From Chitinophagaceae bacterium IBVUCB1 (GTDB lineage: Bacteria > Bacteroidota > Bacteroidia > Chitinophagales > Chitinophagaceae): a stretch of DNA of 64,000 nt. The stretch's first letter is position 1. Each line of letters starts with the position of its first letter. Under the pieces are notes generated by a model that was given only the letters and a program-made list of their open reading frames with translations, did not search any database and was not told the origin of the DNA. Both the position numbers and the translations under genes were made by a program. Shown here in pieces: positions 1 to 8,913 of the stretch. The stretch lies in the NCBI GenBank assembly GCA_002127285.1, contig NFUW01000002.1:1-64000 (forward strand), given 5' to 3'.

Positions 1-2
1 CT

Positions 3-113
<111 letters not shown>

Positions 114-122
114 TTTATTTAC

Positions 123-155
123 AATCCCCGTTAGTATTTGCTAACGGGGATTTTT
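123..155 (+). terminator. Rho-independent terminator of the rRNA operon
   Basis: A perfect 12-bp inverted repeat (AATCCCCGTTAG at 123-134, partner at 141-152) encloses a 6-nt loop and runs into a T-rich tract, 10 bp after the 5S gene. Confidence 0.93.
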
Positions 156-213
156 GGTTTATTACCATAGAATAGATGAGTGAATAAAAAACCTATCTTC
201 GATAAATCTAACT

Positions 214-1380
214 ATGAAATCCTGTTTGGTATTGTTACTGATATGTATATCATCAAATAGTTTGATGAGCCAACCATACTATCTTAGCAAACGCAGTATG
301 TTTGAATGTCCTAAAGTTGCAAAATCAGCTTCTGTTGCTTTCGTAGGGTTTATGCAAAATCAACAATTTGATTCCGCACAAATTGTATTAAAAAATTGGA
401 CTCAGAAATGCGGCATTTGCGAACCTATATTAAGAGCAAATGTTATTCTTGCAATAGCTACCAATAGACCAATAGATTCTTTTATTAACGAAGAAAATAT
501 GAGATTGATATATGATTATCAACGTAGAGGAAGGATAATTGAAAACAGAAGTGCTGAAGATAATAGTATTTACCAATGGAATTGGGGGTATGTGCCAATA
601 GGTATGGAGTTTGATAGCTTTACAATCAGTTATTTTAGAGAAATTAAGGTAAGAAAGCAAGATAATAGTTTAGAGTACTTGTTGAGTAGCATATATAGTA
701 ATACTAACGATGACATGTATATAGCACTGCAAAAGCAAGAGTATAAAGAAACTTCTTTAGCAAAAGAATATTACAAGCTTGTAAATAAGTATATTAATAA
801 GCCAGATTTCAATATGGCTTTTCTTGCAGGGATATGGATACCGACGGGAGGGATTGCAAAACTGGGTTTACATCCTGATGTAGGTGTGCAGTTAGGTAGT
901 AAATATCGTAAAGTAAGTATTGATATGACGATTATGTTCAAGTTTGGAAACTCCCCAAATCCTTACTATGCTACTCGTGTCCGTTCGGACAAGTCAACAG
1001 TGCTTACTGATAATTTCTTTGGTGCGTATATGGGTATTGATGTAGGGAAAGACATTTGGCGAAAGAATAATAAAGAGTTGCAAATGTTGTTTGGCGCTGG
1101 TGTGGACGGCTTTGATGCTTTGGAAGCTGATACGATAAGAAATTTGAAAGCTGAATCTACTTGGACGTACAATATAAATACAGGTATAGGTTATAGGTAT
1201 TATATAAATAACTGGACCTATGTAGGTATGCGTGTTAAATACAACATTGTAGACTATGCGTTGAATGGGGTCATAAACTTTAACGGGCATCCAATAACCT
1301 TAACGTTTTGTATTGGTGGATTAAGTAACAAAAATAAACGTCATGGACTCGAGTATTTAAAGTATAGCTGGAAGCGATAG
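214..1380 (+). CDS. Secreted/outer-membrane hypothetical protein
   Basis: The 388-aa product starts with a signal peptide (hydrophobic LVLLLICISS stretch, likely cleavage after LMSQ). Residues 20-190 are helical and contain three cysteines in a C-x(n)-CGIC pattern. From about residue 200 on, alternating aromatic and glycine-rich strands (for example YRYYINNWTYVGMRVKY) look like a small outer-membrane beta-barrel. No family was recognised. The gene stands alone behind the rRNA terminator and runs convergently towards the carboxypeptidase-regulatory-domain gene. Export is well supported; the barrel is inference from strand periodicity only. Confidence 0.75.
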   Translation: MKSCLVLLLICISSNSLMSQPYYLSKRSMFECPKVAKSASVAFVGFMQNQQFDSAQIVLKNWTQKCGICEPILRANVILAIATNRPIDSFINEENMRLIYDYQRRGRIIENRSAEDNSIYQWNWGYVPIGMEFDSFTISYFREIKVRKQDNSLEYLLSSIYSNTNDDMYIALQKQEYKETSLAKEYYKLVNKYINKPDFNMAFLAGIWIPTGGIAKLGLHPDVGVQLGSKYRKVSIDMTIMFKFGNSPNPYYATRVRSDKSTVLTDNFFGAYMGIDVGKDIWRKNNKELQMLFGAGVDGFDALEADTIRNLKAESTWTYNINTGIGYRYYINNWTYVGMRVKYNIVDYALNGVINFNGHPITLTFCIGGLSNKNKRHGLEYLKYSWKR

Positions 1381-1410
1381 AAAAAATGCGGCAAGTACTG
1401 TACAATAAAC

Positions 1411-2058
1411 CTAAAACTTATTCTTCTTCCTAAAGTCACCACGCTTCCATGCTTCAAAAAACTCTCCCCATGCCAGTGGGTTGAACACGTTGGATGGGCG
1501 TGCCTGTCCGTAGTACACTGCGTTTTGCGATTGTATTTGCTGATAGGTTGCTTGGTTTTCTCTGCCATCGCGGGGCAGGCTGTATGCAAGTGCGCGCAGC
1601 ATCAGGCCGTTGGTATTGCGGCGGGCTATCTCGTATTTATCGTCGGGTATGTTCCAGTGTTTGAAAGCATAGTCAAATTGCTCTCTGGATGGCAATGGCC
1701 GGATGATGGTTTCGGGCAGGTAGAAGGTGTCTTGTACCATTAACTGTATCAGCGAAAAATAATGCCCTTTAATATCTCTGGGTATTACAAAATCTTTCTC
1801 TCTAAAACCTACTTCCGAAAAATGCAAAGTATCTCCCTTGTATGCTACGATAGAAAACACACCCATCTCGCTGGATTCAACGCCTCTGTTTTTGCCCTTT
1901 ACCAGCACCACCACATTGGGTACTGCGCGCAGACTATCAGCCGTCATCGTTACGCCGTTTATCTGTATTATATCTTCACTAATCTGTGCGTGTACGGATG
2001 ATGATATGGTGAGGGCTATACATAGCAGCCAGATACAATATCTATAGCAATTATTCAT
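1411..2058 (-). CDS. Secreted protein with carboxypeptidase-like regulatory domain
   Basis: The 215-aa exported protein begins MNNCYRYC with a hydrophobic signal segment ending SSVHAQ. Residues about 25-110 have the CarboxypepD_reg-like (beta-sandwich) pattern: IQINGVTMTADSLRAVPNVVV, then a GVFSIVAYKGDTLHFSEVGF block. In Bacteroidota this domain is common on TonB receptors and on free periplasmic proteins. The C-terminal half is helical and unassigned. The ATG at 2058 was chosen over the in-frame TTG at 2067. The gene is divergent from mrp and nothing shows a specific partner. Function is unknown beyond the envelope location. Confidence 0.75.
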   Translation of the reverse strand: MNNCYRYCIWLLCIALTISSSVHAQISEDIIQINGVTMTADSLRAVPNVVVLVKGKNRGVESSEMGVFSIVAYKGDTLHFSEVGFREKDFVIPRDIKGHYFSLIQLMVQDTFYLPETIIRPLPSREQFDYAFKHWNIPDDKYEIARRNTNGLMLRALAYSLPRDGRENQATYQQIQSQNAVYYGQARPSNVFNPLAWGEFFEAWKRGDFRKKNKF

Positions 2059-2164
2059 ACCATCCAAAGTTAAGTTACTTTCATGTCATCTCTATACATC
2101 GTAGTATAATGTATATGCAATAGGCATATCAGTATTATTTTAGGCAAAGAAAGCCTGTATGGTT

Positions 2165-2172
2165 TATTTTTG
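2165..2172 (+). promoter_or_regulatory. -7 promoter box of mrp
   Basis: TATTTTTG matches the Bacteroidota primary sigma -7 consensus TAnnTTTG exactly, 34 bp before the mrp ATG. No convincing -33 TTTG is present. Confidence 0.6.
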
Positions 2173-2206
2173 CACACTTACCATATAGTATTAACAAAGG
2201 TTTAGT

Positions 2207-3307
2207 ATGATAACGAAAGAAGCGGTTATAAAGGCGTTGAGTAATGTGCAGGAGCCCGATTTGGGCAAGGATCTGGTAACGCTCAACATGGTGCAGGATG
2301 TAGCTATTGATGGCAAAAACGTGTCATTCACCGTAGTGCTGACGACACCTGCCTGCCCGCTGAAGGAGATGATTGAAAAAGCCTGCATCAATGCCATACA
2401 CTTGCTGGTAGATAAGGAAGCAGTGGTAAAGGTAAATCTGACGGCGAATGTAGGCTCTAACAGAAAGGATAATAAGGCGGTTCTATCGGATGTTAAAAAC
2501 ATCATTATGGTAGCATCGGGCAAGGGCGGTGTTGGTAAATCTACCATATCCGTAAACCTTGCATTGGGTTTGGCGCAAGAGGGTGCGAAAGTAGGATTGC
2601 TGGATGCGGATATATATGGCCCGTCCATCCCCATCATGCTGGGTATGCGCGATGAGCGACCTAAGATGATGGACGTAAACGGGAAAGGTATGATAGTGCC
2701 GATAGAGCGTTATGGTATCAAAGCCATGTCTATCGGTTTGCTGGTAGATGAAAAGCAGGCGGTGATATGGCGTGGCCCGATGGCAAGCTCTGCCTTGAAG
2801 CAATTTATATCAGACGTATATTGGGGCGAGCTGGACTATCTGATAATAGACCTGCCACCCGGCACGGGCGATGTGCACCTGACATTGGTACAGGCAGTAC
2901 CTGTAACGGGTGCTGTAGTAGTATCTACCCCGCAGGCTGTTGCAGCAGCTGATGCAAAGAAAGCCATCATCATGTTCAAACAGCCGAACATCAATATACC
3001 CATACTGGGTATAGTAGAAAACATGGCATACTTTACGCCGGCAGAGCTGCCCGAAAATAAATACTACATATTTGGCAAAGGTGGCGCGCAGCAAATGGCA
3101 CAACAGTTTGAACTGCCCTTTCTTGGCGAAGTACCTCTGGTGCAAAGCATACGCGAGGGTGGCGACAGGGGCATACCAGCCATTATGGATGATGAATCAC
3201 TGACGAAAGAAATATTTACCAACCTGACACAAACGGTAGCGAGGAATATATCTATACGCAATGCCAATTTAGAGCCTACTAAAGTGGTAGAGATAACACA
3301 TTACTAA
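2207..3307 (+). CDS. mrp: Iron-sulfur cluster carrier protein, Mrp/ApbC P-loop ATPase
   Basis: The 366-aa protein has the usual two-domain layout: an N-terminal MIP18/DUF59 domain (residues 1-80, with the TTPACPL motif whose Cys is conserved in the family) and a C-terminal ParA/Mrp ATPase with deviant Walker A GKGGVGKST near residue 105, switch DADIYGPS and DLPPGTGD. Family members bind Fe-S clusters and hand them to apoproteins in the cytosol. The C-terminal CxxC found in many ApbC proteins is absent; the site reads YFTPAELPENKYYIFG, a form I recall from Bacteroidota. The gene has its own promoter and ends with a 4-bp tail overlap on the convergent small gene. Confidence 0.93.
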   Translation: MITKEAVIKALSNVQEPDLGKDLVTLNMVQDVAIDGKNVSFTVVLTTPACPLKEMIEKACINAIHLLVDKEAVVKVNLTANVGSNRKDNKAVLSDVKNIIMVASGKGGVGKSTISVNLALGLAQEGAKVGLLDADIYGPSIPIMLGMRDERPKMMDVNGKGMIVPIERYGIKAMSIGLLVDEKQAVIWRGPMASSALKQFISDVYWGELDYLIIDLPPGTGDVHLTLVQAVPVTGAVVVSTPQAVAAADAKKAIIMFKQPNINIPILGIVENMAYFTPAELPENKYYIFGKGGAQQMAQQFELPFLGEVPLVQSIREGGDRGIPAIMDDESLTKEIFTNLTQTVARNISIRNANLEPTKVVEITHY

Positions 3308-3627
3308 TCAGGAAAATTATATCGTACGCCATTCGCTTCAATATACTCGCGGATGCGCTGTATGATAAGTTCGCCGTCTGTGGTACGGGCTATGATTAAT
3401 ACATCGTAGTCTGTGCCTGTATAGTTGGCTAATGCTGCTTTCGCATCGTCTGTTTGGTTGTATGCTTCTATAAACACATCGCAGTCTGCGCGCTCAAAAG
3501 GTGCTGTAGCTACATGCAATACTTCGCAATGCTGCGCTTCGTGGGTATGTATTATTAGTTCCGTGCCTTCAAGGTCTTCAAAGTCTTCACAAATTTCTAT
3601 TGTCTGCTCGTATGTAAATGCGTTCAT
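3304..3627 (-). CDS. Small acidic hypothetical protein
   Basis: The 107-aa cytosolic protein is rich in Asp/Glu (EICEDFEDLEG, HTHEAQHCEVLH), with no signal peptide or membrane segment. ATG at 3627 (MNAFTYEQ) was chosen because the upstream in-frame codons lie inside the symporter gene. It begins 7 bp after the symporter stop and is probably the last gene of that unit. The tail TTDGELIIQRIREYIEANG suggests an alpha/beta fold, but I recognise no family and assign no function. Confidence 0.7.
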   Translation of the reverse strand: MNAFTYEQTIEICEDFEDLEGTELIIHTHEAQHCEVLHVATAPFERADCDVFIEAYNQTDDAKAALANYTGTDYDVLIIARTTDGELIIQRIREYIEANGVRYNFPD

Positions 3628-3634
3628 TATATTT

Positions 3635-5326
3635 CTATTCTGTATGTACTTCTTTTTTATGTATAATTGATATGCCACTGCTGATGAGCATTACCAATAT
3701 AGCTCCTATTACATTCAGCCACAAAAAGGATACTGCATCTGCCATATAAATAACCACTACAATAGCCTCTGTAACGATGGCTGCTATAAACACTGCTCTG
3801 CCCTGTATCTTTTTTATATAAAATGCTACAAGGAATATGCCAAGTATGCAGCCATAAAATAAAGAGCCTAAAATATTGACTGCCTCTATAAGCGAACCCA
3901 TGCGTGTGGCAAACATGGCTACCGCTATGCAGAAGATGCCCCAGCCCAATGTATGCAGCCTGCCCAGTGCCAGTTGTTTCTTTTCGCTTATCGGTTCAGT
4001 ATTGTTCAGCAATTGCAAATCTATCAGTGAAGAGGATGCCAATGAATTGATAGCTGCCGAGATAGAACCCCAAGAAGCAAGGAATATGACTGCAAACAGT
4101 AAGCCCACCAATCCTTTTGGCAGATTGTGTTGCACAAAATACAGAAAGATATAATTGGTGTCGTTGGCATCTTTGCTATAGCCATATTTTGTTATCCTGC
4201 TTTTTACAGTATCTCTGATGGCTTGCAGGTTGTGTTGTGTTTGCATAAAAGCAGCTAACTGCTTTTCATCAACTTGCATATGTGTTTTGCGTGCTTGTGC
4301 CATTGATGTGGCCTGCGCCTGATATGCAGTATGCAGGGTGGTGTACTCTGCCTCGAGCGTTGCTAACTCCGCAGGGCGGGTAGCTTTGTATGTCTGGTAT
4401 GCACTGTCGTTGAAGTAGAGCGGGGCGGGCTTGAAACTGTATAATGCGAATAGTAACGCGCCTATCAGTAATATACCAAACTGCATCGGTATTTTTACGA
4501 TGCCATTCATCAGTAGCCCTGTGCGGCTTTCGGTGGTGTCTTTTGCAGTGATGTACCGCCCTACCTGACTTTGGTCTGTACCAAAATAGGAGAGCGAGAG
4601 AAAGAATCCGCCGATGATGCCACTCCAGATATTATACTTGTCTTTCCAGTCGAAAGTAGTAGTTATCACATTCAATTTGCCCGACTTGCCGGCTACGTAG
4701 AGCGCATCGCCCATACCCATGCCTGTTGGCAAATTATCTACCACCAGATAGCCTGCGATAGCTATGGCTGCTAATATGATGAGGAATTGCAGCTTTTGTG
4801 TGTGAGCAACAGCCTTTGCGCCACCACTGTAGGTATAGATAATAAGCAATCCGCCCGTGATGATGTTGGTGAGATAAATATTCCAGCCCATGATGGATGA
4901 CAGGATGATGGATGGTGCATAGATGCTGATACCTGTTGACAGTCCGCGCGATAATAGAAAGAGTATGGATGTTAGTACCCTTGTTTTGCGGTCGAAACGT
5001 GTTTCGAGATATTCATACGCGGTATATACATTCAGCTTTTGAAAGATGGGGATGAACGTAATACTGATAACCACCATCGCTATCGGCAGCCCGAAGTAGT
5101 ATTGCACAAAGCGCATACCATCTGTATATGCCTGCCCCGGTGCCGATAGAAAAGTAACCGCGCTGGCCTGCGTAGCCATTATGCCCAGCAGCACTACATA
5201 CCATGGCATATTTTTATCTGCCAGCAGATAGGTTTTGCTACCATGTTGGTTGCGCCCCTTGTACACACCATAAGCTATGATGCCGACGAGGGTAGCGAAT
5301 AATATGCCCCAGTCGAGTGTACTCAT
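3635..5326 (-). CDS. Sodium:solute symporter family transporter
   Basis: The 563-aa membrane protein has about 13 hydrophobic helices and SSS-family features: N-terminal STLDWGILFATLVGI, GKTYLLADKNMPW-like loop, QASAVTFLSAPGQAYTDG and TDQSQVGRY. These carriers couple Na+ entry to solute uptake; the substrate cannot be read from sequence. A stretch of about 100 residues after the eighth or ninth helix (TYKATRPAELATLEAEY onward) is hydrophilic and probably coiled-coil. ATG at 5326 overlaps the TGA of a 34-aa upstream peptide (ATGA), so the longer frame starting at 5377 is rejected. The unit starts with a PIG-L hydrolase, suggesting that the solute is a product of that enzyme (inference). Confidence 0.9.
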   Translation of the reverse strand: MSTLDWGILFATLVGIIAYGVYKGRNQHGSKTYLLADKNMPWYVVLLGIMATQASAVTFLSAPGQAYTDGMRFVQYYFGLPIAMVVISITFIPIFQKLNVYTAYEYLETRFDRKTRVLTSILFLLSRGLSTGISIYAPSIILSSIMGWNIYLTNIITGGLLIIYTYSGGAKAVAHTQKLQFLIILAAIAIAGYLVVDNLPTGMGMGDALYVAGKSGKLNVITTTFDWKDKYNIWSGIIGGFFLSLSYFGTDQSQVGRYITAKDTTESRTGLLMNGIVKIPMQFGILLIGALLFALYSFKPAPLYFNDSAYQTYKATRPAELATLEAEYTTLHTAYQAQATSMAQARKTHMQVDEKQLAAFMQTQHNLQAIRDTVKSRITKYGYSKDANDTNYIFLYFVQHNLPKGLVGLLFAVIFLASWGSISAAINSLASSSLIDLQLLNNTEPISEKKQLALGRLHTLGWGIFCIAVAMFATRMGSLIEAVNILGSLFYGCILGIFLVAFYIKKIQGRAVFIAAIVTEAIVVVIYMADAVSFLWLNVIGAILVMLISSGISIIHKKEVHTE

Positions 5327-5427
5327 TGCCAGTGTTGAGTAAATAGATAATACAACACCACCTGTGCCAGCAGGCATAGTAATACAAGCGTGTATCGGAG
5401 TGTCCAGTTGTGCTTTGTGCCTGCCAT
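5323..5427 (-). CDS. 34-aa single-helix membrane peptide coupled to the symporter
   Basis: This short frame starts with ATG 2 bp after the PIG-L stop (TAA 5430-5432) and ends in TGA overlapping the symporter ATG (ATGA at 5323-5326). The product begins MAGTKHNWTLRYTLV, continues through one hydrophobic helix of about 18 residues and ends YYLFTQHWQ, with basic residues on the N side and aromatic residues at both membrane edges. The tight packing of PIG-L, peptide and SSS is what is expected of a translationally coupled operon member. It may be a small transporter subunit or simply a coupling cistron; no family was recognised. Confidence 0.65.
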   Translation of the reverse strand: MAGTKHNWTLRYTLVLLCLLAQVVLYYLFTQHWQ

Positions 5428-5429
5428 AT

Positions 5430-7892
5430 TTATTTACCCGCGTTCAGCATATTCAGCAGCAAGCGTATCGCACCCTTATTGCCCGCAGGTAGCTGCCTGA
5501 AAAATGCGAGTGATGTATAAATATAATGCCCTTTGCCGTAAGGTGCATACAGTGTGCTGCCATCCATTGGCTTCTCGCCCGTGTCGTTCATACGGAAGAG
5601 GGGTTTGTATTTATCATCCCATTTGCCTGCAAAATACAGTCCCCGCTCCTGTACCCATCCGGCAAAATCCTCGTTGGTTATTTTATTAGGACTGTTCAGT
5701 ATTTTATGTGCAGACTCCAGTATCGTTATTGCGGCATCTTCTTCCGTTACGCGCTGGTTGGCAAGTGTCAGCGGGTAAGGTCCCACATTGGTAGTAGCCA
5801 TATCTTGCAGTGTATTGTATTGCATCACCAGTGTGCCTCCGTTTTGCACGTATTGGTTCAGTACATGCATCCAGTAGTTCATCCGTTTTTCGGTATTGAT
5901 AATGCGCACACCTGTAAGTATGGCATCGTATTTTTTCAGTCGGTCTACTGTCATGTCCTGTTCGTTCAGTACATCTACCTGCAGACCTGCCAGCCTTAGT
6001 ATGTCTGCCACATTATCGCCCGCGCCTTGCAGGTAGCCAATGCGCTTTACATTGCTTTTCCAATTGCCGCGCAATACTTTGGCATAGGCGGTAGTAAAAT
6101 ATTGCAACGTAGGCAGGTGTTCGTATTTTATGATGTGCTGTTTGCGGTTGTTATACAGGTTCTTGCCCATCAATCCTGCAAACAGGTAGAAGTCGCTATC
6201 GGTATTTGTTCTGTCGAGATAATCTTTACCAAAGCTGGCTTTAATAACCGTATCAATGCCTTTTTTCAGGCTTAGTTTTTTTACAAGATAGGTCATGCTT
6301 TCACTGTATATCAGCAGCCCTACACTGTCCATGTCTTTGAAAGGGTGTATCCGCACGCTTGCTTGTACGCTGCCATCGGGCTGCACAATGGTGAGCCCCG
6401 TAGTAAACTCTACCGATGCATCGGGCACTATGCGTAGCGGCTCTATAACATCGCCATGTGTAGGGTCCAGTTTTTTGTATGATAAGGGTACGTTGATATA
6501 AAACAGATTACCCGCAATATCTATTTGCACTTTAGTATATAGTGTATGTGGTGTAGTAGGGTAGCCTATCAATGTATCGTCGGGTACTTTAAAGTGTCCG
6601 TTGTCGTTATTGCCATCCATCAGCCAGTAAGGCTCTGTATAGGCAGCGTCTTTGGGGATGATTATTTTTCTTTCAAAGGTTAAGAGGCTGTCTTTACCAA
6701 GCCTTAGGTTCATGGCAGTATCTTCCTGCAGCCATTGTATGCCGCGCAAGGTAGCGGGTATATTGCTGCGGGCTATGATGCGCATGGTAAAGGCTAATGC
6801 TTCGCCCCGCGTTGCTTCTGCCTGCTTTGTATATACCTCTGCCATCAGCCCGCTGCAATGCAGTATGGTGGCATCCAGGTCTTTCAGCTTTTGCGTACGC
6901 CAGTAGTTGTTCTTGACTGTAGTTATTTCTTTGCGCAGTGCAAGCAATGCTTTCAGCGATTTTTCGGGATGGTTAAAGTCATACGCATCGAGGATAGCTT
7001 GTACCTGCCCGCCTATTTCTGCCCTGCCTACACGCCCCCAAGTAATGTCTATGCCATCAAACAGGGAAGTTTTTATACTATCTCCCGCTACCAGTTTAAA
7101 ATATTCGGTTTGCACACCGGGTGTGCTCGGTGTGCCCGCACCCTGACTGCGGTGAATGCTGCGGCTGATGCCTGCCAGTTCGCCATAGCCCATACCTATA
7201 TTGGGGCTGTATTGCCCGACTGATAGTTTGAACTGGTCGTCTGCCGTTGTGTTTCTGTCTCCAAAGCGGAATGAATTGAACAATACACGCTTTGGCTGCC
7301 ATGCTTTGCAGTGCTGTAGTTGTTCGGTATATTTTGTTTTATCGCCGCTATGCTTCCATGCTTCCTCTGCAAGTATAGCCGATGCAGCGTGCTGGCCATG
7401 CCCCGCGTTGGCATTGGGCGGAAAGCGGCATATCACCACATCGGGGCGGAATTTGCGATATATCCATACCACATCTTTTGTCAGCAGTTCCTTATCCCAG
7501 TGCTTAAAAGTTTCATCGTAGTTTTTTGAAAAGCCAAAGTCTATGGCACGGGTAAAGTACTGTCCCGCACCATCCATTTTGCGGGCTTCCAGCAGTTCGT
7601 GTGTGCGTATCAAACCGAGTGCCGCGCCTTGCTCATTGCCCAGTATGTTCTGCCCGCCATCGCCGCGTGTCAGCGATAGGTAAGCGGTGTTGATATGCTG
7701 GTCGTTTACCAGCCATGCCAGCAGGCGTGTGTTTTCATCATCGGGGTGTGCGGCTAGGTACAGCACATTTACAAGGTTGTTTAGCTGTGCTATTTCGTGG
7801 TATATCTGTGTGCTGGTTGCAGGGCGTACCTGCTGTGCCTGTGTGTATGTAGCAAATAGGGTAATTGTGCTGATGGCAAATAGCTTCTTCAT
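5430..7892 (-). CDS. Secreted PIG-L (LmbE-like) deacetylase family protein
   Basis: The 820-aa protein has a signal peptide (MKKLFAISTITLFATYTQAQ) and an N-terminal PIG-L/LmbE domain. The zinc-binding AAHPDDENTR motif lies near residue 47, followed by SLTRGDGGQN, the RTHELLEARK block and the GHGQHAA histidine motif. Family enzymes remove acetyl or other acyl groups from amino sugars and related conjugates using Zn. The region after residue 330 carries beta-sandwich-like sequence and a C-terminal ThuA/glutamine-amidotransferase-like segment (DILRLAGLQVDVLNEQD, GGTLVMQYN). The length is usual for the large Bacteroidota form. It leads the operon with the 34-aa peptide, symporter and acidic protein, which suggests periplasmic deacylation followed by uptake. 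Confidence 0.9.
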   Translation of the reverse strand: MKKLFAISTITLFATYTQAQQVRPATSTQIYHEIAQLNNLVNVLYLAAHPDDENTRLLAWLVNDQHINTAYLSLTRGDGGQNILGNEQGAALGLIRTHELLEARKMDGAGQYFTRAIDFGFSKNYDETFKHWDKELLTKDVVWIYRKFRPDVVICRFPPNANAGHGQHAASAILAEEAWKHSGDKTKYTEQLQHCKAWQPKRVLFNSFRFGDRNTTADDQFKLSVGQYSPNIGMGYGELAGISRSIHRSQGAGTPSTPGVQTEYFKLVAGDSIKTSLFDGIDITWGRVGRAEIGGQVQAILDAYDFNHPEKSLKALLALRKEITTVKNNYWRTQKLKDLDATILHCSGLMAEVYTKQAEATRGEALAFTMRIIARSNIPATLRGIQWLQEDTAMNLRLGKDSLLTFERKIIIPKDAAYTEPYWLMDGNNDNGHFKVPDDTLIGYPTTPHTLYTKVQIDIAGNLFYINVPLSYKKLDPTHGDVIEPLRIVPDASVEFTTGLTIVQPDGSVQASVRIHPFKDMDSVGLLIYSESMTYLVKKLSLKKGIDTVIKASFGKDYLDRTNTDSDFYLFAGLMGKNLYNNRKQHIIKYEHLPTLQYFTTAYAKVLRGNWKSNVKRIGYLQGAGDNVADILRLAGLQVDVLNEQDMTVDRLKKYDAILTGVRIINTEKRMNYWMHVLNQYVQNGGTLVMQYNTLQDMATTNVGPYPLTLANQRVTEEDAAITILESAHKILNSPNKITNEDFAGWVQERGLYFAGKWDDKYKPLFRMNDTGEKPMDGSTLYAPYGKGHYIYTSLAFFRQLPAGNKGAIRLLLNMLNAGK

Positions 7893-7911
7893 ATCGGCTG
7901 TGAAAAATAAA

Positions 7912-7935
7912 CCCGCAGTATATGATTACTGCGGG
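7912..7935 (-). terminator. Terminator downstream of the DUF2911 genes
   Basis: A perfect 9-bp stem (CCCGCAGTA / TACTGCGGG) with a 6-nt loop; on the minus strand it is followed by TTTATTTTT. It separates the DUF2911 gene from the PIG-L gene. Confidence 0.75.
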
Positions 7936-7985
7936 CAATGAAATTAACTAAAATATAAGCATGTATAAAGCATGCCTGTTATGTT

Positions 7986-8828
7986 TTATGGTTTTTTATA
8001 GCTGTTTATCAGTTTTGTCATATTATTGACATATTCCGCTTCAAAAGCAGAACCCTTAGCGGCTTCCATTGCTTTGTTGGCAGCAGCGATGGCAGCATCT
8101 TTATTACCCATCTTCTGCGCTATGCGTGCTTTCAGGCTCCACATCCAGAAGGCTTTGGGGTTGGCTTCCAGTGCCTTATCTACATATATGGTAGCTTTAT
8201 CAAGGTGTTGGTTTGTTTCGTAATAATAATTAGCAGCCTGATAGTAAGGGATGGTAGGATTGTTGATGGATTTATCTATAGACGCGTTCAGGCGTTCTTC
8301 GTTATTGGCTTTAACGGGTATTATGACTTTTGTTTTTTCCCAAGTCAGCTCTATGTTGCAAGTGCTGTATGTGATGTTGCTTATGTTGATGGTAAACGTC
8401 TGTACGTTTTTGTCTAATGCTTTGGGTGCTACTTTGAAGCGTGCCACGTCGTCTGCCTTATCATAGCCTGCATTGCCCCAATTGCCTACGCCTTTGTTCA
8501 GGATGATTTCCCACTCCGTAGCACCAGGGATGGTGTACAAAGCGTATTCACCTGCTTTCAGCGTTTGCCCGCCGATGGTTACTTCTTCACCAAATTTTAC
8601 TTTGGTAGCAGAGTTGGCACCTGTGCGCCATACATTGCCAAAGGCAACCAGTTCGCCGAATATTTTGCGTCCGCGCATAGACGGGCGGCTATATGATACC
8701 TCGATGCTGGATGTAGAAAACTCCTGCGTCAGTTTTGAAGTAGGGCTCAGTGAAGGCAGCTTCAGTTCCTGTGCCTGTACCGATACCGATAATAATGCGG
8801 CGATTGCCAATAGACTTAATTGTTTCAT
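7986..8828 (-). CDS. DUF2911 domain protein with TPR-like C-terminus
   Basis: The 280-aa exported protein starts MKQLSLLAIAALLSVSVQAQ (ATG at 8828; the longer frame begins upstream of the signal peptide). Residues 25-165 carry the DUF2911 signature: IEVSYSRPSMRGRKIFG, VWRTGANSATKVKF and LKAGEYALYTIPG. Residues 185-280 contain helical pairs of TPR type (NYYYETNQHLDKATIYVDKALEANPKAFW). DUF2911 proteins are common Bacteroidota envelope proteins of unknown function. A paralogue lies 85 bp upstream on the same strand, and the two may be co-transcribed. Confidence 0.88.
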   Translation of the reverse strand: MKQLSLLAIAALLSVSVQAQELKLPSLSPTSKLTQEFSTSSIEVSYSRPSMRGRKIFGELVAFGNVWRTGANSATKVKFGEEVTIGGQTLKAGEYALYTIPGATEWEIILNKGVGNWGNAGYDKADDVARFKVAPKALDKNVQTFTINISNITYSTCNIELTWEKTKVIIPVKANNEERLNASIDKSINNPTIPYYQAANYYYETNQHLDKATIYVDKALEANPKAFWMWSLKARIAQKMGNKDAAIAAANKAMEAAKGSAFEAEYVNNMTKLINSYKKP

Positions 8829-8913
8829 ATATATGTTTTTACAACGTGCCAAAAGTACGGCTATTATAGTACAGGCTGTTCTAAAAATACAATAGGGGTA
8901 TATCTTCTGTTTA

